NCBI GenBank assembly: GCA_963808455.1
Contig: CAWEHT010000037.1
Span: forward strand, 1 to 5,011
From: CAWEHT01 sp963808455
GTDB taxonomy: Bacteria; Chloroflexota; Anaerolineae; CG2-30-64-16
Direction: 5' to 3'
Length of the DNA stretch: 5,011 nt
In this document: positions 1 to 4,601 of the stretch, piece by piece
Layout of the letters: each line of letters starts with the position of its first letter
How positions within the stretch are numbered: position 1 is the stretch's first letter
Program-made: the position numbers and the translations under genes
Notes under the pieces: generated by a model
Told to the model about the DNA's origin: nothing
What the model saw: the letters and a program-made list of their open reading frames with translations, nothing else
The model's database searches: none

Positions 1-1205
1 CGGGTACCGAAAAACTATATGCCGACTGGAGCGGCCAGGGCTACCGGGTGATCGGGGTAGCTACAAAGACGGTTATATCGAGCGAGCCGGCCTACACAAG
101 GGATGACGAGAAGGAGATGACCTTCGCCGGCTCGCTGCTCTTCATGGATCCTCCCAAGCCGGGTGTCGGCACGGTGCTGGCGGACCTGGGCAAGATGGGC
201 GTTCAGGTCAAGATCATCACCGGCGACAACCAGCTGGTGGCGCAGCACGCCGCCCAGTGCGTCGGGCTGCCGGTCAAAGGCGTGGTTACAGGCTCCCAAT
301 TGACGGCCTTGACGGATGAGGCATTGTGTCACCTGGCAGACCGGGCCAACCTGTTCGCCGAGGTCGATCCGAACCAGAAAGAGCGCATCATCCTGGCCCT
401 GAGGAAGTCGGGTCGCGTCGTCGGCTACATGGGCGACGGGATCAACGACGCGCCGGCCCTGCACTCCGCCGACGTCGGAGTCTCGGTGGACACCGCCGTG
501 GATGTCGCCAAAGAGGCGGCCGATTTCGTGCTGCTCAAACAGGACCTGGCCGTGTTGCGCCAGGGCATCGCCGAAGGCCGGCGCACCTTCGGCAACACGC
601 TGAAATACGTGTACATGGCCACCAGCGCCAACTACGGCACCATGTTCAGCATGGCCGGTGCGTCGCTGTTCCTGCCATTCCTGCCCATGTTGCCCACGCA
701 GATCCTGCTGATCAACTTCCTGACCGACCTGCCAGAGATGACCATCGCCGGCGACAACGTGGACCAGGTCTACATCGAGAAGCCGCACCGCATGGACATC
801 AGCTTCATCCGCCGCTTCATGCTGATCTTCGGCCCGTTGAGCTCCGTCTTCGACTACCTGACGTTCGGCCTGCTCTACCTCACCCTGCGCGTCAGCCCGG
901 AACTGTTCCACACGGGGTGGTTTGTCGAGTCGGTGCTTTCCGTCATTGTGGTCATGTTCGTCCTGCGCACCCGGCTGCCGCTCCTGCGCAGCCTGCCCAG
1001 CAGGGCCATGCTGGCCGTCGCCGCGGCGGTGGCCGTCGTCACGGTGTTGCTGCCCTACACACCCGTAGCAGGGGTATTGGGCTTCGTGCCGTTGCCGCCG
1101 GTCGTGCTGGCCGGCGTGGCCGTGATCGTCGTCCTCTACGTCCTCTCCGCGGAGTTCGGCAAGCGCCTCTTCTACCGCGCCGAGGATCGGCGGCAGCAGA
1201 AATAG
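1..1205 (+). CDS. mgtA: Magnesium-translocating P-type ATPase (MgtA-like, P3B type), C-terminal part
   Basis: The frame is open from the first complete codon at base 3, so the true start lies upstream; the ATG at 48 is internal. About 400 residues are visible. They hold the end of the nucleotide-binding domain, the P-domain motifs DPPK (147-158), TGDN (219-230) and GDGINDAP (432-455), and then six likely membrane segments near visible residues 205-227, 231-249, 272-295, 306-322, 335-355 and 365-384. The phosphorylated DKTG aspartate would be upstream of the window. Family knowledge: these pumps sit in the cytoplasmic membrane and couple ATP hydrolysis to cation movement; MgtA imports Mg2+. 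The membrane part follows the MgtA pattern well (GDNVD, RRFMLIFGPLSSVFDYLTF, GWFVESVLS). The segment NFLTDLPEMTIAGDNVD differs from the NLLYD...PFDNVD I recall in enterobacterial MgtA, so the ion carried is inferred. No frame damage is visible. Alternative: another P-type cation ATPase of the same subgroup. Confidence 0.93.
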   Translation, partial: GTEKLYADWSGQGYRVIGVATKTVISSEPAYTRDDEKEMTFAGSLLFMDPPKPGVGTVLADLGKMGVQVKIITGDNQLVAQHAAQCVGLPVKGVVTGSQLTALTDEALCHLADRANLFAEVDPNQKERIILALRKSGRVVGYMGDGINDAPALHSADVGVSVDTAVDVAKEAADFVLLKQDLAVLRQGIAEGRRTFGNTLKYVYMATSANYGTMFSMAGASLFLPFLPMLPTQILLINFLTDLPEMTIAGDNVDQVYIEKPHRMDISFIRRFMLIFGPLSSVFDYLTFGLLYLTLRVSPELFHTGWFVESVLSVIVVMFVLRTRLPLLRSLPSRAMLAVAAAVAVVTVLLPYTPVAGVLGFVPLPPVVLAGVAVIVVLYVLSAEFGKRLFYRAEDRRQQK

Positions 1206-1208
1206 GTT

Positions 1209-1257
1209 CACGGGTTAGTGATTTGAATTGGCCCGTGCAGTGGCAGCGGCGCGGGCC
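1209..1257 (+). repeat. Overlapping inverted repeats just after the ATPase stop (mutually exclusive hairpins)
   Basis: CACGGG (1209-1214) is a perfect inverted match to CCCGTG (1232-1237). The second arm also lies in GGCCCGTGC (1230-1238), which can pair over nine positions, including one G-T, with GCGCGGGCC (1249-1257) across a ten-base loop. The two hairpins share an arm, so only one can form at a time. Neither is followed by a T run, so neither is a classical terminator on its own. They may protect the ATPase mRNA 3' end. High GC makes some chance pairing likely. Confidence 0.4.
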
Positions 1258-1263
1258 GCCAGA

Positions 1264-1279
1264 TACGACTTTTGTCGTA
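1264..1279. promoter_or_regulatory. Perfect 6+4+6 palindrome, possible operator or small hairpin
   Basis: TACGAC (1264-1269), TTTT, GTCGTA (1274-1279) is a perfect inverted repeat. It lies 58 bases after the ATPase stop and about 90 bases before the first usable start of the truncated USP remnant. Its size and symmetry suit a dimeric regulator such as a LuxR/NarL-type protein, but I recognise no named binding site. It could equally be one of several 3'-end hairpins. It may be a leftover of the promoter region of the USP gene whose 5' part has been lost. Confidence 0.35.
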
Positions 1280-1313
1280 AGCGAACGATGGGAAGACCAA
1301 ACAACACCCAGAT

Positions 1314-1339
1314 GAGGCGGCCTGTAAAGGCCGTCTTTT
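1314..1339 (+). terminator. Intrinsic (rho-independent) terminator downstream of the ATPase
   Basis: The stem GGCGGCCT (1316-1323) pairs with AGGCCGTC (1328-1335), one position being G-T, around a GTAA tetraloop of the stable GNRA class (1324-1327). A1315 with T1336 and G1314 with T1337 extend the stem. TTTT (1336-1339) follows directly. The layout is what is expected for transcription ending after the ATPase, which would separate it from the USP run. The T run is short, so termination may be partial. Confidence 0.72.
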
Positions 1340-1368
1340 CGTTGAGAAGGAATGCATCCATTTCGACG

Positions 1369-1767
1369 ATGGCACCAGAAAACGGCGGCGTTATGCTGCA
1401 GAGTGATGAACAAGCGGGGGCGGAGAGGTACCTGGATGAAGTGGCCAAGCCTCTCGTAAAATCCGGCTTGCGCGTCAAGGCACGCTCGTGCCTGGGATCT
1501 CCCGCCAAGACAATCCTGCAGGAAGCCAGAGCCTCGGGCGCCGCTCTGGTTACGATGGCAACCCAAGGTCGCACGGGCATGCGCGAAGTGATCATGGGCA
1601 GTGTGGCACATGAAGTATTGCGGCGGGACTCGCGACGGCTCCTGCTGGTGCGGCCGGACGAGAACACGGTTGGCTGGCGCGCGCTCGTGACGAGGTTGCC
1701 GAAGTCTAGTCTGTGGAGGCAGTTATGTACCGTACAATTCTGGTGCCGCTTGACGGCTCTGAGCTAG
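1369..1767 (+). pseudogene. Truncated universal stress protein remnant (C-terminal part of the USP fold)
   Basis: The frame resembles a USP only from about 1411 (AERYLDEVAKPL) to about 1659 (LLLVRP). This stretch carries the helix before the fourth strand, the strand ALVTMAT, the nucleotide loop ATQG-RTGMREVIM-GS and the final strand. The first 60 or so residues of a normal 140-residue USP, with the first strand and its Asp, are missing. Upstream sequence is taken up by the terminator and other hairpins, so the N-terminal half has probably been deleted. The frame stays open from before 1228. I chose the ATG at 1369 because it is downstream of the terminator; ATG 1288 and ATG 1393 are alternatives, and none has a good Shine-Dalgarno site. 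The last 36 residues do not resemble a USP and overlap the next gene by 43 bases, which fits read-through of former noncoding DNA. Most likely it makes no functional protein. Confidence 0.65.
1715..1719 (+). promoter_or_regulatory. Shine-Dalgarno site for the tandem USP gene
   Basis: GGAGG lies five bases before the ATG at 1725. It decides the start: the in-frame GTG at 1713 is upstream of this site and would add four residues (MEAV) before the typical USP opening MYRTILVPLDGS. Confidence 0.75.
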
Positions 1768-1961
1768 CCGAGAAGGCCCTGCCAATCGCCACTGCCCTGG
1801 CCGAAGCCTCGGGCGCGCGGCTCATCCTCGTGCGTGCCGCCTGGGCACACGTACTGGCGGGCATGGACCCGACCGACGCGCAGGTCGCGGCCGTCCGTGA
1901 GGCCGAAGCTTATCTGTCCGGCGTGACCGGCCGCGTGGCAACCCTCAGATGTGCGCGCTGA
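1725..1961 (+). CDS. Tandem universal stress protein, N-terminal piece (ends at a frameshift)
   Basis: This is the first half of a UspA-fold domain: strand MYRTILVPLDGS with the nucleotide-contacting Asp at residue 10, helix AEKALPIATALAEASG, strand ARLILVRAAW, and a helix ending in EAYLSGVTGRVAT. It then leaves the family pattern, reads LRCAR and stops at 1959-1961. The expected continuation, SDVRAEARTPY, is in the next frame from 1945. Removing one C from CCC at 1942-1944 joins the two into a single protein of 324 residues (1725-2700). USPs are cytoplasmic, act as dimers, often bind ATP, and are induced by stress or growth arrest. This piece alone lacks the nucleotide loop and is not expected to fold properly. 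The start is supported by GGAGG at 1715-1719. It is probably the first gene of a run that extends to 4284. The break may be a real mutation, recoding or a sequence error. Confidence 0.8.
   Translation: MYRTILVPLDGSELAEKALPIATALAEASGARLILVRAAWAHVLAGMDPTDAQVAAVREAEAYLSGVTGRVATLRCAR
1942..1944 (+). other. Inferred +1 frameshift site in the tandem USP
   Basis: Before this CCC the USP homology is in the frame of 1725; after it the homology is in the frame of 1951. Skipping one base here gives GRVAT-SDVRAEART with the usual spacing between EAYL and the next strand, and makes 1725-2700 exactly 325 codons. The true position could be a few bases to either side. Confidence 0.7.
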
Positions 1962-2700
1962 AGCACGCACGCCTTATGACAACGCGGCCGATGGGATCCT
2001 CATGGAGGTCAACGACAGCGATGCCGATCTGGTCGTGATGTGCACGCATGGGCGCTCCGGGTTGAGGCGCTTGCTCTACGGATCGGTGGCCGAAGGGGTC
2101 ATCCGCTGCAGCCGTGCGCCGGTTCTGCTGGTCCGCCCAACAGGTGCCGAAGCGCCGCTAAGCGGAGACAAAGCGGGGCAAACAAAGTTACTGGTGCTGC
2201 TGGATGGCTCGGCTCGTGCCGAAGCTATCTTGCCCGCCACGATCGACCTGGCCGAAGCCACAAAGGGCGAGTTGGTATTGCTGCATGTTGAGGACCCGTC
2301 AAACCCAGACCCATCGTCGGTTCAGTCCGTGCCGGAACCCACGGGAAAAGAGCCGGTGGTGCGCCTCAAGACCTATTTTGCTGGCGTCGAAGAGCGTCTG
2401 CGCCGCGCAGGGCTACCGGCAAGGACAGAGGTTCGCTTCGGTTCACCGGCCGACGCTATCCTGGCAGCGGAGAGATTCAGCGGCGTTCGACTGGTCGCCA
2501 TGGCCACTCACGGACGGTCCGATCTGCTCGAGCCGATCACGGGAAGCGTGGCGCGCGAGGTGATCCTGCAGGGCGCCGTGCCGGTCTTGCTGGCACGTCC
2601 GGCTACGCTTCGGGACGATGCCAAGCTATCATCCAGCACGGACGGCAAATGGATCGAAGCCTCAGGCAACGCGGCCCGGCCCGTGGAGAGGGCAGCCTGA
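1951..2700 (+). CDS. Tandem universal stress protein, main C-terminal piece (1.5 USP domains)
   Basis: With the piece starting at 1725 this makes a two-domain UspA-family protein. Residue numbers here are for the joined 324-residue form. The first domain finishes with strand DADLVVM, nucleotide loop CTHG-RSGLRRLLY-GS at 106-120, and PVLLVRP. A linker of about 15 residues follows. The second domain begins with KLLVLLDGS (Asp near 160), continues with GELVLLHVEDP, and has its own loop ATHG-RSDLLEPIT-GS at 260-274 and final strand PVLLARP. A polar tail of about 30 residues ends the protein. Both loops follow the G-9x-GS form of ATP-binding USPs; a tandem protein can form the USP pair within one chain. 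If translated alone, it could begin at GTG 1951, overlapping the upstream stop, or ATG 2002; neither has a clear ribosome site. The second domain is complete either way. The coiled-coil gene follows after 41 bases. Confidence 0.85.
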   Translation: MRAEARTPYDNAADGILMEVNDSDADLVVMCTHGRSGLRRLLYGSVAEGVIRCSRAPVLLVRPTGAEAPLSGDKAGQTKLLVLLDGSARAEAILPATIDLAEATKGELVLLHVEDPSNPDPSSVQSVPEPTGKEPVVRLKTYFAGVEERLRRAGLPARTEVRFGSPADAILAAERFSGVRLVAMATHGRSDLLEPITGSVAREVILQGAVPVLLARPATLRDDAKLSSSTDGKWIEASGNAARPVERAA

Positions 2701-2741
2701 GCAAGGCCCCATTGACGCCCCGAGGAGATCAAGCCTGACCT

Positions 2742-3233
2742 ATGACTGCAAAGCAGAAGGCTGGATCGATCGAAGCGGACAATACCCCGCCGGAGCACCA
2801 GAGCGTGGGCACCGTATGGCCGCTTGAAGCACGCATGCGGGATGCGCTATTTGACTTTTTTCAGCCCTTAGGTGCGCTCACAGCCCGGGCCGGCCCCAGC
2901 AAAGGCACAACGGGCCCCATATTGGCGAGTCTCGGCTCACCGACCAGCACGGCACCTGCGGGTGGCGACCGCGGCCAGCCCACGGCGGCCCAGTTCTGTG
3001 TCGCGGCACTACGCCAGCAGATTGCCGACATCGAGATGGCGTTGGCGCCTGGCGGTAACTGGGAGGCGCAGCTTCACGATGTCTGGCATCGCATCGATGA
3101 GCTGAGAATGGAGCGCACCAGCGCAGAGCGCCACCTGGCGGAGCTGCGGCGGATCCTCGAACAGGTCCAGGCCGGCAGCGAAGCCACAGAGCACTGTGCG
3201 CACGACGGCGCTTGCGGTGCCCACCAAGAGTAA
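2742..3233 (+). CDS. Orphan protein with C-terminal coiled coil and Cys/His tail, unknown function
   Basis: I do not recognise the family. The 163-residue frame has strong G/C preference at third codon positions, mainly in its second half, and lies in series with the neighbours (41 bases after the tandem USP, 30 before the next USP), so I take it as real. GAGGAG at 2722-2727 is a possible ribosome site but is 14 bases from the ATG at 2742, longer than usual; ATG 2835 is an alternative. Residues 1-80 are polar, rich in Gly, Pro, Thr and Ala, and look mostly disordered, apart from RMRDALFDFFQPLGAL at 31-46. Residues about 87-101 and 111-144 show heptad-like spacing (ALRQQIADIEMAL, then HRIDELRME...AELRRILEQVQ) expected of a coiled coil or helical hairpin. 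The end has His151, Cys152, His154, Cys158 and His161, a possible metal or redox site. No signal peptide or membrane segment is seen. It may be an oligomeric partner of the stress proteins, which is inference from position only. Confidence 0.7.
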   Translation: MTAKQKAGSIEADNTPPEHQSVGTVWPLEARMRDALFDFFQPLGALTARAGPSKGTTGPILASLGSPTSTAPAGGDRGQPTAAQFCVAALRQQIADIEMALAPGGNWEAQLHDVWHRIDELRMERTSAERHLAELRRILEQVQAGSEATEHCAHDGACGAHQE

Positions 3234-3244
3234 ACCAGCCACCC

Positions 3245-3263
3245 GGTAAGGGGGCGCCTTACC
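3245..3263 (+). promoter_or_regulatory. Perfect hairpin enclosing the ribosome site, abutting the ATG at 3264
   Basis: GGTAAGG (3245-3251) pairs perfectly with CCTTACC (3257-3263) around the five-base loop GGGCG. The purine run AAGGGGG (3248-3254), the only Shine-Dalgarno candidate for the ATG at 3264, lies in the left arm and loop, and the right arm ends at the base before the ATG. In RNA this would hide the ribosome site, so translation may be conditional. It could instead be a DNA operator. Confidence 0.5.
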
Positions 3264-3690
3264 ATGTACAGGACGATTCCGGTGCCACTGGACGGCACGA
3301 AACGCGCCGGGGCGGTACTACTTCATCTGGAAGATCTGGCGCTGTGCTACCATGCCAGGGTGATCTTTCTGCAGGTGCTCGAGCTGCGACCGTCGCGATC
3401 AGCCCGGAGGACTCCTGTCCCGCTATCGACACCCGGAAGTTCGAGGTTCATACCCAACGGGCGGAAAATTACCTGGCCGCACGTCGGGGCGAGTTTCGGG
3501 AGAAGGGCATCGGGGCCGAGTCGCATGTCGTTTACGGCCCCTTAGTCGAGAGCATAATTCGCGCCGCGGAACGGCAGGAGACTGACCGGATCGCTCCGGC
3601 CTGCGATGGCCGCAGGGGCCTGTAGCCGCCGGCGTCGTGCGGTACGCAGACTGCCGGCCGTTGCTTGTTCGTTCCACACGGCGGTGGTGA
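3264..3690 (+). pseudogene. Degraded single-domain universal stress protein
   Basis: USP homology runs through three frames. Bases 3264 to about 3386 give the opening MYRTIPVPLDGTKRAG and the second strand HARVIFLQVLEL. From about 3389 the frame two bases on gives the middle: TQRAENYLAARRGEFREKG, strand AESHVVYGP, VESIIRAAERQETDRIA and the start of the loop, ACDGRRGL, then a stop at 3623-3625. From 3622 the third frame gives the last strand, VAAGVVRYADCRPLLVRS, and a stop at 3688-3690. Most of the loop between GRRGL and the final helix, with its Gly-Ser, is missing, and the usual His of ATHG is Asp here. So beyond two frame changes there is a small deletion in the nucleotide site. Such a gene cannot make a working ATP-binding USP. 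A hairpin covers its ribosome site. It still resembles a typical single-domain USP of about 145 residues, so the decay looks fairly recent. Confidence 0.8.
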
Positions 3691-3726
3691 AGGCTCTGAC
3701 AGGCCACCAGAGACAAGGAGAGAACC

Positions 3727-4284
3727 ATGACTAATACTGACCCGGTGACCGGCGATGACACACACGACGGGACGGTGGCTGGCGCCGCCGCCGTCGATAC
3801 TCTGATCGGGGCCTTGGGCAGTTCCGACCGCGATGAGCGGCAGGACGCCCGCAATGCGTTGGTGGCCCTCGCTCAGCGCGCTGTGCCTGGTCTGCTAACG
3901 GCGTTGATGGACGTAAGTGGTGAAACCCGCTGGGAAGCGGCGAGAGCCTTGCGCGAGATCGGCGACCCCGTCACCGCGCCTGCACTTGTTCGAGCGTTGG
4001 AGGATGCGAACTTCGATATCCGTTGGATTGCCGCCGAGGGGCTTATCGGCCTGGGCCAGGATGCCCTGAATCCCTTGCTGCAGGCACTGGTGCGGTGTCC
4101 TTCCTCCCGGTGGCTGCAAAAAGGCGCGCATCACGTTCTCGAGGCTCTCAACCAGCAGGGCGTGCTGCGAGAAACAGTGCAGCCGGTGCTCGCCGCGCTG
4201 GAGGCGGCCGAACCCGCCACGGCGGTGCCGCCCGCTGCAAAAAGCGCACTATTGGCGCTTGGCGGTGCAACCACGTCAATCTGA
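3727..4284 (+). CDS. Small HEAT-repeat protein
   Basis: The 185-residue protein starts at an ATG with AAGGAG (3715-3720) six bases upstream, the best ribosome site in the window. After a polar N-terminus of about 20 residues it consists of helical repeats of about 30 residues: near 21-50 (VDTLIGAL...ARNALVALAQ), 52-80 (VPGLLTAL...EAARALREIGD), 81-111 (APALVRALED...RWIAAEGLIGLG), 112-140 (LNPLLQAL...GAHHVLEALN), and a weaker one at 146-178 (VQPVLAAL...AKSALLALGG). The pattern LxxAL...AAxALxxIGD is that of bacterial HEAT/PBS-lyase-like repeats. Such proteins form curved scaffolds that bind other proteins; some act as phycobilin lyases, but nothing here points to that. No signal peptide or membrane segment is visible, so it is probably cytoplasmic. 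The gene is intact, 36 bases after the degraded USP, and is likely the last gene of the run. Its partner is unknown. Confidence 0.9.
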   Translation: MTNTDPVTGDDTHDGTVAGAAAVDTLIGALGSSDRDERQDARNALVALAQRAVPGLLTALMDVSGETRWEAARALREIGDPVTAPALVRALEDANFDIRWIAAEGLIGLGQDALNPLLQALVRCPSSRWLQKGAHHVLEALNQQGVLRETVQPVLAALEAAEPATAVPPAAKSALLALGGATTSI

Positions 4285-4492
4285 ATCCACTCACGCTTGA
4301 GTTGGCGCGCACGGTAGTCAGGCAAGCGGAGAACGTCCATGAATTCCCATGCACGATCTCTTACCTGGTCTGCGGTTTCATCGCCAGTTGTGAAGGGACC
4401 CTCTAGCCTGAGGACACCCGTGAAATCAGCTGTAGACAGGCCGGTGATCGCCATCCAGGCCGGATTCCGGAACGTGCGAACCGTGATTGTAG

Positions 4493-4498
4493 TATAAT
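4493..4498 (+). promoter_or_regulatory. Promoter -10 element candidate for the PocR gene
   Basis: A perfect TATAAT stands out in this GC-rich region, 103 bases before the likely start codon. The hexamer 17 bases upstream (GAACGT, 4470-4475) is a poor -35, so an activator may be needed. The palindrome CCGGATTCCGG (4460-4470) lies at about the right place for one. Transcription would begin near 4505. Confidence 0.4.
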
Positions 4499-4503
4499 GG
4501 ATG

Positions 4504-4525
4504 GGACTGCTAGAATCCGCAGTCC
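4504..4525. promoter_or_regulatory. 7+8+7 inverted repeat at the predicted transcription start
   Basis: GGACTGC (4504-4510) and GCAGTCC (4519-4525) are perfect inverted repeats with an eight-base spacer. They begin six bases after the TATAAT, so they would overlap the start of transcription. That suits a repressor operator, or a hairpin at the 5' end of the leader. The protein that would bind is unknown. Confidence 0.42.
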
Positions 4526-4601
4526 GCTCGACGCCGCCGAATTCTACATGCCTCTATTGACAGGATCAGCAGCGTAACGAGCGGGAAGAGGCATCCGAGC
4601 C

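Larger units (their letters stand above)
4285..4601. other. Intergenic region of about 320 bases with no convincing gene
   Basis: No frame here has a family match or clear codon bias. A 52-codon frame (4339-4497) has an acceptable ribosome site but even third-position composition. A minus-strand frame (4454 to 4131) runs into the HEAT gene and has no ribosome site. A small inverted repeat ACTCA-CGCT-TGAGT (4289-4302) follows the HEAT stop but has no T run, so it is not a good terminator. The right half holds the probable control region of the PocR gene, including an 11-base palindrome CCGGATTCCGG at 4460-4470. Confidence 0.6.

Noticed and set aside
15..1211. Long minus-strand frame of 398 codons opposite the ATPase
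   Set aside because: It is the shadow of a highly GC-biased gene: rich in Gln, His, Arg, Asp and Gly with no domain pattern, while the + strand has clear P-type ATPase motifs.
326..1315. + strand frame of 329 codons overlapping the ATPase
   Set aside because: Arg/His/Ala/Pro-rich out-of-frame translation of the ATPase, with no recognisable domain.
1039..1667. Minus-strand frames opposite the truncated USP
   Set aside because: They lie antisense to sequence with USP homology and show no family features.
3212..3625. 137-codon + strand frame starting before the degraded USP
   Set aside because: Only its second part, from about 3389, is USP-like. The first part is an out-of-frame reading of the leader and the USP opening, so it is folded into the pseudogene call.
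4131..4454. Minus-strand frame opening MAITGLSTADFTGVLRLEG
   Set aside because: It is protein-like for its first 60 residues, but has no ribosome site, weak third-position bias, and runs antisense into the HEAT gene. I cannot support it without homologs.
4339..4497. 52-codon + strand frame in the gap after the HEAT gene, with GGAGAA five bases before the ATG
   Set aside because: Third-position composition is near even, there is no recognisable feature, and its stop overlaps the TATAAT element.
4503..4526. Resemblance of GGGACT...AGTCC to the mycobacterial DosR box
   Set aside because: The half-sites are separated by 12 bases instead of about 2, and nothing else in the window suggests an actinobacterium.
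4557..4562. Perfect TTGACA, a -35 candidate close to the PocR start
   Set aside because: No -10-like hexamer lies 16-18 bases downstream; the nearest, TAACGA, is only 12 bases away.
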